64,000 nt of DNA from positions 62,001-126,000 of IMG/VR virus record IMGVR_UViG_3300050821_017570. One strand, given 5' to 3'. This stretch comes from a virus. The notes beneath the pieces are model-generated. The model was given only the letters and a program-made list of their open reading frames with translations. It was not told the origin of the DNA and ran no database searches. Positions 41,901 through 49,345 of this stretch are shown here, piece after piece; position 1 is the stretch's first letter, and each line of letters begins with the position of its first letter. The position numbers and the translations under genes were made by a program.

Positions 41901-42036
41901 CATCGAGACCAGCACGCTGAGTGATACGGAACTCATTATGCTCGGGCGACAGGTCAGCCTCAGTGACGGTAGGAATCAGAACCTGATTACGTGGCCGCAC
42001 CGGTAGTGCGACAATTTCAGACAATGCGGTTGTCAC
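38986..42036 (-). CDS. DNA polymerase family A with N-terminal uracil-DNA-glycosylase-like domain
   Basis: 1016 aa, ATG 42036. Residues about 60-245 look like a type-4/5 UDG fold (VTHAVRFPMP, RVIVTLGSDALKVLYG, VVPTCNPFVF). Then a 3'-5' exonuclease domain (VSFDTEYGNL, LEGHQLRGDIKAAGE) and the pol core: motif A LMEADFKTAELCIVAF, motif B RTAAKAVLFGLLYGRSAG, motif C LPVHDAFYFEV. Residue order matches the SPO1-type phage polymerase that also carries a UDG-like domain. Motif C has HDA in place of the usual HDE. Overlaps the primase gene by 4 nt. Main replicase. Confidence 0.96.
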   Translation of the reverse strand: MTTALSEIVALPVRPRNQVLIPTVTEADLSPEHNEFRITQRAGLDVPWFCYEVCKDLVALPEARIDYRWHLPVQTPGYMGGTGFGWRIADYMLIGPICSQSDIEFRTCLRNFWGHLLAEQAVEAGLPLADMLVTHAVRFPMPTKDMKPLESHKKACAVYARMDCEACQPRVIVTLGSDALKVLYGKTAKLDTYRGSVHEWKGIPVVPTCNPFVFVGSTAGIDVFRSELARAVDVGLRNYVSGACLMKPDYRVCQTVEEVVKLRDDMEADSATLVSFDTEYGNLTGREEDGLLRTIQFSWAAGKAALVVIRGVGCTEIHTPEQLNQIRELLRQIMDHPARRLEGHQLRGDIKAAGEFEINLDHKLATGFCTLLARNLLHGSTGDESDGLDHLIRAYVPEFGNYWKELEEWLSTGSAVRPDGIKLSGRPSLLAHGYGYVPDEILFPYALRDADATWQAARKVEAELDQHPKLKSLFWNLVMPTALHLLDVERQGILVDQARLREIHYQYQPVYEALLERFRDTIGWPKFNPSSSKQRTSLLFSTSKFKDKKPLPEGVRGLSFTPYCNTDKYPKLWTDIVADHKELQNSPCTKANILDLMYTQSLGAAKTDEEKADLQVLKMLKHLSVLSKFLSTYLVLPKQNRYGEKEDGKSFQNNICRDGRVRTHFHQTSETGRYRSFKANLQTNPNKQETAALEVLVDYKFDGMTPKEYLRRTDDVKAPADLIPKEDRIKLRPFKSCYVPAPGYTLMEADFKTAELCIVAFVSGDVAMSKAIDQERDIHSETAVRCFQLPEGADLPAALAAIEAGDSKPYKAWTKRVKSLYDALRTAAKAVLFGLLYGRSAGALAREIGKVVPGFTQAQGQAIIDYIASTFPQVWAFLKAAAKTAVENEYLETVFDRCRYFPGAATASRSVQAAIARQAMNCGIQGAVADLLAQAGINLYNFRYHTETGRRLGFRIILPVHDAFYFEVPNESVNEMKTVIELCMRTMNPIPKTNGRRLGVDISVYPNRLGEKPKAA

Positions 42037-43139
42037 ACAAGACTCCTATGGGTAAGTGGTACCTGCTGACTCAGCAGTTGATGCATAACAGCTAAGCCGA
42101 GATCTGCCGGGTCTGGTACCTGAACATCTTCACCCGCAACTTTTCGTCGAGCGGTCTCAAGAATGCCTGGCGCCCAGTTGAACTGATAGACTGGTAGCTC
42201 ACAAAATTGATTCAATCGTCTGCACGCCTCGGCAGCGAACACTTTGTCATGTGCGCGTGGATCCGGCACTGACGTCTCGGGATCCAAACAGACCACACAG
42301 GTACGATACTTGGCTCCGATCTCGCGAGCCATCTTGTCATCAATCGTTTTCCCAAATATCGCCATACCTGAAGGCCCACAAGCGATCGAACTCGTAATAC
42401 CCTCACAGATGATCGGAACGCTCGTTGAGCCTATCCGATCGATTCCATAGGGCGTCTTACGATAACCGGGCGACAGGATCCATCGTTTGGGTTCTCGCTC
42501 AGTTGGCAGAATCGTACGTCCCTGCCAACCAACGAGTTTGCCATTGTGGTGGATAGGAAAGATAATGCGGTCCTGGACGAGTCGGAAATCCGGATCCCTG
42601 CCGTAACAGAAACAAGCACCGTAGTAGGATCCCAAATACGCACCAGTCAAACCTGTATACTTATGAAGCAAAAACAGGTTCGCTGGGTGATCACTCGACA
42701 GTTCCTGAAGCGGCACCACACACGTAGGTAGTCGGGTTTCTTTGTCTGGTTCACGAACCTGAACTGGCTGCGGGGGCTGAATCAATTCGATCACACCTGC
42801 CGTGCTGGTCAGTTCTTTCGCAATCGGCTCCCAGAAAGCAGGCGACCTAACCGGGCAATCGCTGTTGTAGCAGCACGCCAGGTGAGTGAGAAGACCCCAT
42901 CCTTCCCAGTCGGTCAACCATCTGTAGCTGAGCCCGAGTCGCCCCTTCTGATCCCCACAGAGCGGGCAGTTGATCCAATACTGCTCGTGTGATCCATCCT
43001 TCACGAACCGCTTAGCGCCAGCACCGCGGTCAGTCGTCACGACCCGCGCCTGCAGTTGCTCTCCAGGCGCCGTGATCTTTACATTGCCAAATTTGGCCTG
43101 TAGGTACCGGTACAACACCGGGTTAAGTGGACCGCTCAT
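42033..43139 (-). CDS. DnaG-type primase
   Basis: 368 aa, ATG 43139. N-terminal zinc site CPLCGDQKGRLGLSYRW ... CCYNSDCP. TOPRIM domain: VPIICEGITSSIACG (catalytic E), and VVCLDPETSVPDPRAHDK (D-x-D-like acid pair). LVGWQGRTI is the strand before TOPRIM. Makes RNA primers with the helicase encoded by the overlapping upstream gene (4-nt overlap). Shorter than bacterial DnaG (about 580 aa) because the helicase-binding domain is missing. Confidence 0.94.
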   Translation of the reverse strand: MSGPLNPVLYRYLQAKFGNVKITAPGEQLQARVVTTDRGAGAKRFVKDGSHEQYWINCPLCGDQKGRLGLSYRWLTDWEGWGLLTHLACCYNSDCPVRSPAFWEPIAKELTSTAGVIELIQPPQPVQVREPDKETRLPTCVVPLQELSSDHPANLFLLHKYTGLTGAYLGSYYGACFCYGRDPDFRLVQDRIIFPIHHNGKLVGWQGRTILPTEREPKRWILSPGYRKTPYGIDRIGSTSVPIICEGITSSIACGPSGMAIFGKTIDDKMAREIGAKYRTCVVCLDPETSVPDPRAHDKVFAAEACRRLNQFCELPVYQFNWAPGILETARRKVAGEDVQVPDPADLGLAVMHQLLSQQVPLTHRSLV

Positions 43140-44629
43140 ACCCGCTCGACCTGAACCGCATTACGCGCCCGTTCTTCGACCGGCAACGCATGTGACAGTT
43201 TAGCTGGGCTATCCTTGGTTACGAACCGCTTACCGCGTTGTTCCCATCCATCGGCGCGTTTGAAGCAAGTGCCGTTCTCGTTCCGCACCAGGATGTTTTC
43301 ACCCATATTGTCGTCACGAGATTTCGCGATTCGCATCTTCTGAACGTCAGAGCCCTTTGATCCAGGTAGGGCCTTTGGGTTGCGCGCGTTGAGGGTCAGG
43401 CAGTATCGCATCGATTCACAGAATGACTTGCAGTCTTCACCATCGAAATACGAATTATCCGCGAACGGCCCGCGCTCATTGGCTTTCGAACTCAACTGCT
43501 GTGCCACAACCCCAATGTTGTTGTGAGCGGATGCTACCCTAGCAACCCAGTCGGCCACTGCCCGCAATGGTAGATCACGCGCATCACCAAACCGCTTTGG
43601 ATCCATGCCCTTCATGTGGCTGGCTAGTGGGCCAGCCCAGTCGATGCAAAAGATCCCCAACCGGCCACTATGGCGACGTTCGAGATTATGGATCTCATTC
43701 TCGATCTCATTGATACCACCAGGGTTGGCGATCTGATCCAGAATGTGAAAGTTCTTATCCAGAAGGGCAAGCTTAGCCTGCATGATCTCAATCTGATCGG
43801 CTGACCACTGAAGCCGTCGCGCAATCTCCGGCATGTTAAACATGCCATCGGAAATCACATCGAACGGTACACCGGTGCAGCAGCTCAGGATCTTGGCCCG
43901 TATGATGGGCTGAAACCCCTGCTCAGTCATCACAAGGAGCGCCGGTTTACCCAGCAGAGCGTTCGAGATGGCCAGCTGGGTCAAAAAGGTAGTCTTACCC
44001 GATCCCTGGCCTGCCAGTACCGCAATCCCTGCGCCAGCTACCGGTCCAGCACCCTTGCCAAACGATGAATCGACAAAATCAACTCCAGTGCGAACCCGCT
44101 CTACCTGTTCGGTCTCCATGGTGGAGATACCCGAGATGATAGTGGATCCAGATGCACCCGCATACTGGGTACGGATCTTGTGGATGTGATCGCCCAGCTC
44201 GTGCAGGGTGCCTGTCTTCTCAGCCTGCTCGATTTGTTGCTTAATAGCAGCATCTCGGACCACACGGTGACAGATGAACTCAATCGTCTCGCTGGCAAGG
44301 CCACCAGAGCCAGCGGCCAAGTGGTGTGAGTTTTTCAAAAACTCAAAAGACTTTTCGAATATCTCCATCGCACGGGGGTCGCCTCGCTCGGGAAACAATA
44401 GAGAGGTGACTTCCGACAGCTGGTTAAAAAGAATCAAATCACCAGGGATCTCACGATATTGTTGGTAATACCGCTTGATGATATCAAACAAGATGCCCTG
44501 CCAGGTCTCACCGCCTACCAGGGTATGTGTGAGATGCTGCGGAAGAATGTATTGAAATGACCGCTCTGCTACCGCCGGATCATGCAACACATGAGCCAGC
44601 ATCACCGATACCTTAAATGCTGGAGTCAT
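43136..44629 (-). CDS. DnaB-family replicative helicase
   Basis: 497 aa, ATG 44629. N-terminal helical domain (residues 1-160); RecA-like core with Walker A LAGQGSGKTTFL (about 206-215), LLVMTEQG, FCIDWAG as Walker B, and VVAQQLSSKANERG as the sensor-like Q-x-x-S. ssDNA-translocating hexamer. In a phage operon with primase downstream and an unknown possible loader upstream (4-nt overlaps on both sides). Confidence 0.95.
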   Translation of the reverse strand: MTPAFKVSVMLAHVLHDPAVAERSFQYILPQHLTHTLVGGETWQGILFDIIKRYYQQYREIPGDLILFNQLSEVTSLLFPERGDPRAMEIFEKSFEFLKNSHHLAAGSGGLASETIEFICHRVVRDAAIKQQIEQAEKTGTLHELGDHIHKIRTQYAGASGSTIISGISTMETEQVERVRTGVDFVDSSFGKGAGPVAGAGIAVLAGQGSGKTTFLTQLAISNALLGKPALLVMTEQGFQPIIRAKILSCCTGVPFDVISDGMFNMPEIARRLQWSADQIEIMQAKLALLDKNFHILDQIANPGGINEIENEIHNLERRHSGRLGIFCIDWAGPLASHMKGMDPKRFGDARDLPLRAVADWVARVASAHNNIGVVAQQLSSKANERGPFADNSYFDGEDCKSFCESMRYCLTLNARNPKALPGSKGSDVQKMRIAKSRDDNMGENILVRNENGTCFKRADGWEQRGKRFVTKDSPAKLSHALPVEERARNAVQVERV

Positions 44630-45198
44630 AGTTTGGCAACCTCATCGGGAAACAGTTCGGCCGCAACCGGTTGCTGAGCCAGCTCTTTACGAGCCTCACC
44701 AGCATATTGGTTCAACACGCCAGGGATGTTGTACTTGAGGGCAAGTACACATCGGAACAGTGGGCTAAACGACCTGAACTCGTCAAGGATAACGAGACGG
44801 GGCTCCATGACCTTGATGGCGTCTGAAAAGGTGTGCCATTGAGCCATATAGAAGTCAATATGACTGATCCGCTGCTTAGCCTGCAGTCGAACAATGTCAT
44901 CGGCGATCTTGGCCGACTCTAATACCTGTGGGTACCAGATACCGTACTGGATCATAAGAGGAACTCGTTGCATAACGAACTCCTCAGCTGTCTGTCCACG
45001 CTGCCGGCAAAGCCACGCCGCACGGACATAGCTGGAGACTTTTGCACTCACCCGCTTGTCACAATATTGGGCCCTCACTTCAAGAAACAGATCCATGATC
45101 CGCTTAGCCAAGACTTCCAGCTCAGGCGTAACGGCGAAATGTTCCCCATCTGGGGTCAGGTTTTGATCTTTACGTGACCGGCTCAATCTTGAATCCAT
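44626..45198 (-). CDS. Hypothetical protein, 190 aa, possible helicase accessory factor
   Basis: Not recognised. ATG 45198 overlaps the helicase gene at 45170. Helical; motifs such as ELEVLAKRIMDLFLEVRAQYCDKRVSAKVSSY. No Walker motif, so not a DnaC-type ATPase. Position between UvsW-like helicase and DnaB-like helicase suggests a loader or regulator; inference only. Confidence 0.75.
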   Translation of the reverse strand: MDSRLSRSRKDQNLTPDGEHFAVTPELEVLAKRIMDLFLEVRAQYCDKRVSAKVSSYVRAAWLCRQRGQTAEEFVMQRVPLMIQYGIWYPQVLESAKIADDIVRLQAKQRISHIDFYMAQWHTFSDAIKVMEPRLVILDEFRSFSPLFRCVLALKYNIPGVLNQYAGEARKELAQQPVAAELFPDEVAKL

Positions 45199-46636
45199 TC
45201 TGTCGATAGACTTTGAATCGGTTACGTGAACGAGCCTGCAGATCGGGAGAGAACGTATCGTTGAAATCGATCAGTAGCCCTTTTTGCTTCTGACCATCCG
45301 ATCCCAATCGACTCAATCGACCCGGTACCTGTACCGAGTTGATCGAACTACTGGTACCATCGGCGCGGACCAAGATATCGAGATCAAGAAAGTTAACGCC
45401 CTTAGACCATATGAAGGTGGCGATCACGCGGCGCAGCGTACCGGCGCTGAACTGCTCCTTGTAGGCAGCGCGTTCCTTACGCGTACAGGTTCGCTGACCT
45501 TCCAGGATACCGCCACGCTTCGCCAGCCTATCGAGCTGTCTATCATCCGACTCACCCGTCACGACGGTAAAATCGGGCATCAGCTGCTGTAGTCGTAACG
45601 CATGTTCGATCTTGTCGACCATGATGAGGATCTGAGGATCCTCCCGCTCCAGCCGATATCTAGCATACTGCACCGAGTATCGGATCATTTCGTTACGGTA
45701 CTGGTTCTCCCAGATACCTTTACGGTTCTTGAGATCAGGCCGCACGATCGACTGGACGTTGGGGCCATGGTCGACCCGGAAGACCCAGACGTCAATCGGC
45801 ACCACGTTACCCATCTCGACGGCTTCCTGGTAAGGGACTTCGTATATGATGGGTCCAAACAGAGCCTCGATGTATTGGTCTCCGCCATCCGACCGACCGG
45901 TTGGTGAGGCCGTCATACCAATAAACTTGGCTCGTGGAAATTGGACCAAATCCTCACGGAATCGTTCGCTCACCAAGGCATGCGCTTCATCGCCTACCAA
46001 CAGATTAGCGTTACGATGACAGTGCTTGAGCGAATGGGAAACCGCAACCGTTACTCGCTGAGGATTCACAGTTCCATCACCACAAAAGCCAATCCGCCCA
46101 TCCTGGGCCACCAGTGACTGGTAGGTGTCACGCGCGATATCGATAGACGGGACGGTGAATATGATGTTTGCGTCAGGGTACAGGTGTACCAGTTGACGCA
46201 TGATAAAAGTCTTGCCCCATCCGGTTGGACAAACCACTGTGCCACAACGATTTGCAAGAATCGATGCCAATACGGCGGGTTGACTGCCACGCCACTGGAT
46301 GTCGGCAGGAATACAATCGAACCGTGGAGCCGGTAGCTCACACGGAATCCAATCCCGCTCCTCTACAGTGAAGCCAGCATCTTTTAGCCCACCAATGATC
46401 CTTGGGCCGAATCCACTGAAGGTGAAGAACTTGGCCACACCTTGTGGGTCTGTGTCGTACCAGAAGACACGCTGTGGCTTCTGAATGACTTGCGGCTTCC
46501 ATCCATTTCTCGGGTCGGGATCACCGCGCTCGATCAACGTGATGGAAAGGTCAGACTCAAACAACTGCCCTAGGTAGGCGGGTTCAATCGACATCACCCT
46601 ACCCAGGTAGGTCACGATAGCTGTTTTGTCGCTCAT
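45170..46636 (-). CDS. SF2 helicase, UvsW-like
   Basis: 488 aa, ATG 46636. N-terminal 110 residues precede the helicase core: Q-motif-like QPAVLASIL, Walker A CPTGWGKTF, TVPSIDIARD, DEAH-box variant VGDEAHALV, motif III TASPTG, then domain 2 with LIMVDKIEHAL, FTVVTGESD and VIATFIWSKGVNFLDLD and a QVPGRLSRL arginine-finger region. Family role: branch migration and R-loop or stalled-fork processing in recombination-dependent replication. First gene of the core replication operon; the upstream 230-nt gap holds terminators of the Ubl operon and perhaps this operon's promoter. Confidence 0.95.
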   Translation of the reverse strand: MSDKTAIVTYLGRVMSIEPAYLGQLFESDLSITLIERGDPDPRNGWKPQVIQKPQRVFWYDTDPQGVAKFFTFSGFGPRIIGGLKDAGFTVEERDWIPCELPAPRFDCIPADIQWRGSQPAVLASILANRCGTVVCPTGWGKTFIMRQLVHLYPDANIIFTVPSIDIARDTYQSLVAQDGRIGFCGDGTVNPQRVTVAVSHSLKHCHRNANLLVGDEAHALVSERFREDLVQFPRAKFIGMTASPTGRSDGGDQYIEALFGPIIYEVPYQEAVEMGNVVPIDVWVFRVDHGPNVQSIVRPDLKNRKGIWENQYRNEMIRYSVQYARYRLEREDPQILIMVDKIEHALRLQQLMPDFTVVTGESDDRQLDRLAKRGGILEGQRTCTRKERAAYKEQFSAGTLRRVIATFIWSKGVNFLDLDILVRADGTSSSINSVQVPGRLSRLGSDGQKQKGLLIDFNDTFSPDLQARSRNRFKVYRQNGFKIEPVT

Positions 46637-46759
46637 GAGGACCTTAGGTCGGGATAGCTACGATAACAGAGTTCCATCAATCTCAATAGGTTGGTTATGT
46701 CCCCCATCCGGTTGTAGAACCGGGGCCATGACCCACTAGTGATTGATACCAAAAGAAAA

Positions 46760-46794
46760 AGATCCCCCGGCGCCTTTCGGCCACCGGGGGATCT
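46760..46794 (-). terminator. Strong intrinsic terminator after the Ubl operon
   Basis: Minus strand: AGATCCCCCGG/CCGGGGGATCT perfect 11-bp stem (46760-46770 with 46784-46794) with a 13-nt loop, followed by TTTTTCTTTT. Second of two tandem terminators after the ubiquitin-like gene. Confidence 0.93.
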
Positions 46795-46846
46795 TCCTCA
46801 CCCACAACCGGCATTCCGCCGGAGTGAGTTCATCTGATGCTGAAAC

Positions 46847-46864
46847 CTAGCCCTTGCGGGCTAG
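46847..46864 (-). terminator. First terminator hairpin after the Ubl gene
   Basis: CTAGCCC-GCAA-GGGCTAG, a 7-bp stem with a GNRA-type loop, directly after the Ubl stop codon, followed by GTTTC. Weaker U-tract than the next one, so partly readthrough or mRNA 3'-end protection. The gap 46637-46866 otherwise holds no gene I can support. Confidence 0.7.
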
Positions 46865-46866
46865 CC

Positions 46867-47487
46867 TCACTTGTTGCCCTTGATGGGCTCGGTGAGGAGG
46901 ACGAGATCGCCATCCTGGACTTCGGTATCCAGGGTGGCGGGATCGCCGCCGATCTTCAGATCGTAGTTGCCCTTCACGAGACCCGCGTGGCGGAGAACGT
47001 CCGCGACGGTGTCACCGTGGTCGACAGCCACCGGGGTCAGGCGACCCGGGAACTTGCCGACCTGAACGGAGATCTGGTTGCCCTTGATGGGCTCGGTCAG
47101 CAGAACCAGGTCACCATCCTGAACCTCGGTCTCCAGAGTCGCGGGATCGCCGCCGATCTTGAGATCGTAGTTGCCCTTCACGAGACCCGCATGCCGCAGC
47201 ACGTCGGCCACGGTATCGCCGTGATCGACCGCGACAGGCGTCAGACGACCAGGGAACTTGCCGACCTGGACGCTGATCTGGTTGCCCTTGATGGGCTCGG
47301 TGAGGAGGACGAGATCGCCGTCGAAGACCTCGGTGTCGAGGTTGGCGCTCTCGCCACCGATCTTGAGGTCGTAGTTGCCCTTCACGAGACCCGCGTGGCG
47401 GAGCGCATCCGCGACGGTCGAGCCTGCATCGCAGGTGATGGGGGTGAGACGACCGGGGAACTTGCCAACCTGAACGGAGATAGCCAT
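46867..47487 (-). CDS. Triple ubiquitin-like (beta-grasp) protein, poly-Ubl
   Basis: 206 aa from ATG 47487, SD AAGGAAG. After MA, three tandem 68-residue units (3-70, 71-138, 139-206). Each reads ISVQVGKFPGRLTP..., HAGLVKGNYDLKIGG..., then DGDLVLLTEPIKGN: strand, helix and strands of a MoaD/ThiS-like Ubl. Units 2 and 3 differ at one residue besides the last; unit 1 is more divergent (ITCDAG, GESANL). Units end IKGNQ, the last IKGNK; none has the usual C-terminal diglycine. Probable substrate of the E1-like enzyme, with the JAB protease cutting the polyprotein. Lys in each unit could form chains. Two terminators follow. The longer frame to 47535 has no SD. Confidence 0.9.
   Translation of the reverse strand: MAISVQVGKFPGRLTPITCDAGSTVADALRHAGLVKGNYDLKIGGESANLDTEVFDGDLVLLTEPIKGNQISVQVGKFPGRLTPVAVDHGDTVADVLRHAGLVKGNYDLKIGGDPATLETEVQDGDLVLLTEPIKGNQISVQVGKFPGRLTPVAVDHGDTVADVLRHAGLVKGNYDLKIGGDPATLDTEVQDGDLVLLTEPIKGNK
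46870..47481 (-). repeat. Three 204-bp tandem coding repeats (Ubl units)
   Basis: Units at 47278-47481, 47074-47277 and 46870-47073 (minus-strand order). Units 2 and 3 are near-identical in protein but differ at many synonymous sites, so the duplication is not very recent and has been kept under selection. Confidence 0.92.
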
Positions 47488-47506
47488 GTGAAACTTCCTT
47501 GAGAGA

Positions 47507-47525
47507 GGTGGGTTAGAGGCCCACC
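47507..47525 (-). promoter_or_regulatory. Small hairpin and possible promoter before the Ubl gene
   Basis: GGTGGG/CCCACC stem with 7-nt loop, in the 73-nt gap between the E1-like and Ubl genes. Upstream on the minus strand lie TTGTAC and TACAAA hexamers 16 nt apart (about 47523-47550), a weak sigma70-like pattern. An extra promoter here would give more Ubl than enzyme. Confidence 0.3.
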
Positions 47526-47560
47526 TTTGTAACAAACAACATTTTCAGTACAAGCGCAAA

Positions 47561-48274
47561 CTAACCGGCAGCCTTCTTGAGGAAGGTCCGGGGCAACAGG
47601 ACAGTAAAGGCGGGGCTCATAGCGACAAGGACGTCCCACTGTGGGGCTTCCTTCCCTTCCTTACCCTGTTTGTGGGCCCACCACTGGATCAGCGTCCACG
47701 TGGCGTATCCTGCGAGAATCTCGGCAGTCGGACCTACCGTGATCTGCGTCCCACAGGCGCTTACCGTCGCCTGCTCATCCCCATACAGATACCCTTCCCA
47801 GAACTTGACCTGTTCGGGGCTATTGGGATCGATCGCAAAGACACGCGCCTGGTCAGCCCCCATGCGGGTCTCGATCATCAGCTTCAAGTAGGGATGGTAC
47901 TTGATACTGGCGTCCCAAATCTCCTTCCGACTCTTCATCGTGTCGGTCAGGAGGAAAACGAACGATCCGAGATCCTGCTGGCCCTCGTAGGCCTCATTGT
48001 GCGCAGTGATCTCGATCTCGGTCTGGCGCCGGATCATCTCCTTCAACGCCTCGACCTTCGGCTTTCCAATGTCATCGATGCCAAACGCCTGATTTGGCAC
48101 ATTGTGGCCTTCGATCTTGTCGAAGTCCCAACAGTGAAGATTCTTGATGCCGAGCTTGGCCAGCGAAATGGCCACTCGGGAACCGGTTGCACCGCATCCG
48201 ATGATGTCGACCCGCTGCTCGCCAAAAGCATACGGGTCGAACACCTCCAGATGCCGCATCGTATTAAGCGGCAT
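47561..48274 (-). CDS. ThiF/MoeB/E1-like Ubl-activating enzyme
   Basis: 237 aa, ATG 48274. Rossmann nucleotide loop IGCGATGSRV (residues 25-34), acidic D50-F-D52 after the second strand, NVPNQAF (R/N-x-x-x-x-Q position), GKPKVEAL (K71), LLTDTMKSR (D111, R116) and a candidate catalytic Cys in ATVSACGTQ (C174). Family members adenylate the C-terminus of a Ubl, then take it as a thioester. At 237 aa it has only the adenylating half, without the SCCH domain of eukaryotic E1. Follows the JAB gene by 13 nt and precedes the poly-Ubl gene. A sulfur-carrier role is the main alternative, but the linked E2 and JAB genes argue for protein conjugation. Confidence 0.93.
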   Translation of the reverse strand: MPLNTMRHLEVFDPYAFGEQRVDIIGCGATGSRVAISLAKLGIKNLHCWDFDKIEGHNVPNQAFGIDDIGKPKVEALKEMIRRQTEIEITAHNEAYEGQQDLGSFVFLLTDTMKSRKEIWDASIKYHPYLKLMIETRMGADQARVFAIDPNSPEQVKFWEGYLYGDEQATVSACGTQITVGPTAEILAGYATWTLIQWWAHKQGKEGKEAPQWDVLVAMSPAFTVLLPRTFLKKAAG

Positions 48275-48287
48275 ACCTATCCTGGCT

Positions 48288-49343
48288 CTACGGGCCGCGC
48301 GGGGCCTGTGGGTCTGGCTTCACTTGAGTCGACGGAGCTTGCTCCGCCCCTTCAAGAATCTCCGCAACGGCAGGGTAAGTGTCCTTTGCGTTGAATCGTG
48401 AGGAGACTGAGGTTTCGGCAGGAGGGCTGTGGTGCGGGGCTCCGCAAAAGTGCTCCTCGTGATCGAGGACCTCCTGACCCGATGGTGCCACCGGAGTCGA
48501 AGAGGTTGTGCCTTCCAGCTCGATCACCGCAACCGTGTCGCCCAGCGACGGCAGATGGGTGAACGGCACCATCTTGGCACGCACGCCACAGCCCTTCTTC
48601 TTGTACGGGCAGGTCAGCATGCTGAACATCTGGCGACGCTCAACCGTGACCTCCTGCCGACAAGCCGAACACCAAGCCGGCACTTCCTGTTCGTCCCAAG
48701 GCTTATACGGACGATATCCCTTGAAGTCGTCACCATCGCTCCAGCTGGTACGTCTCCAGTCCTGGCTCGCACCGCTCCAGGTGAGAGGCTTGACCTTGAG
48801 GTCAAACTCCGCCTGAAGGGCCGCCCGACGCGGCGAATCCGACGATGCCTCGACCGCCCACTCGATGTCGAGAACCGCATAATGCTTGTCGAAGTCGAAC
48901 AGATCGAGCTTCAACTCACCACGCTTGTTGCCGATCGCTCGGATCAGGAACGGAGCCTCGTTGCGCTTCCAGAGCCCGACCTGAGTGTCGTCCTGACCAG
49001 ACGGTTCCACCCCCATCGTGTGATGGGAATGGAACCAGTAGTAGAGACGATTCACGTCGGCCTTGATGACCGGATTGGCATTCCGGCCCAGCTCGACCGC
49101 GAGCTTACCCAGCCCCTCGGTCGAGATCTCGTTGGTACCGGCGTTGACCTGCTGGTCGATCAGATAGACCCGCTGGACCACAAGGGTCCCATCGGCCAGC
49201 TTCTCCACCGCACCGAGCATCCCCACCTCAACGGTGGCGATGTCGGTGATGATGGCCTGATCCTCAAGAGCCTGGCGGCTGATGATGATCTTGGGAACCT
49301 GAGCCTGAATGTCATTCTTGAACTTGTGCCCAACAAACGTCAT
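48288..49343 (-). CDS. JAB/JAMM metalloprotease (deubiquitinase-like) with C-terminal zinc site
   Basis: 351 aa from ATG 49343 (AAGGA upstream; 2 nt after the E2-like stop). JAMM residues are complete: E39 in TVEVGMLG and H105-S-H107-x7-S115-x2-D118 in WFHSHHTMGVEPSGQDD. The family cleaves isopeptide bonds or Ubl precursors, here plausibly the triple Ubl and its conjugates. After the JAB domain a Cys4 site (C225, C228, C245, C252; WCSACRQ ... TCPYKKKGCG) forms a zinc ribbon or treble clef, then a disordered Pro/Ser tail. The zinc site could bind Ubl, E2 or target; an E3-like function is speculation. Confidence 0.94.
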   Translation of the reverse strand: MTFVGHKFKNDIQAQVPKIIISRQALEDQAIITDIATVEVGMLGAVEKLADGTLVVQRVYLIDQQVNAGTNEISTEGLGKLAVELGRNANPVIKADVNRLYYWFHSHHTMGVEPSGQDDTQVGLWKRNEAPFLIRAIGNKRGELKLDLFDFDKHYAVLDIEWAVEASSDSPRRAALQAEFDLKVKPLTWSGASQDWRRTSWSDGDDFKGYRPYKPWDEQEVPAWCSACRQEVTVERRQMFSMLTCPYKKKGCGVRAKMVPFTHLPSLGDTVAVIELEGTTSSTPVAPSGQEVLDHEEHFCGAPHHSPPAETSVSSRFNAKDTYPAVAEILEGAEQAPSTQVKPDPQAPRGP

Positions 49344-49345
49344 GA

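Noticed and set aside
46658-46729. 23-codon minus-strand reading frame (MAPVLQPDGG...) between the Ubl terminator and the UvsW-like helicase gene
   Set aside because: No SD, lies over a hairpin, and no similarity to neighbours; probably chance.
47561-48274. E1-like gene as a thiamine or molybdopterin sulfur-carrier activator
   Set aside because: No other cofactor genes nearby; linkage to poly-Ubl, E2-like and JAB genes fits conjugation better, though this is not proven.
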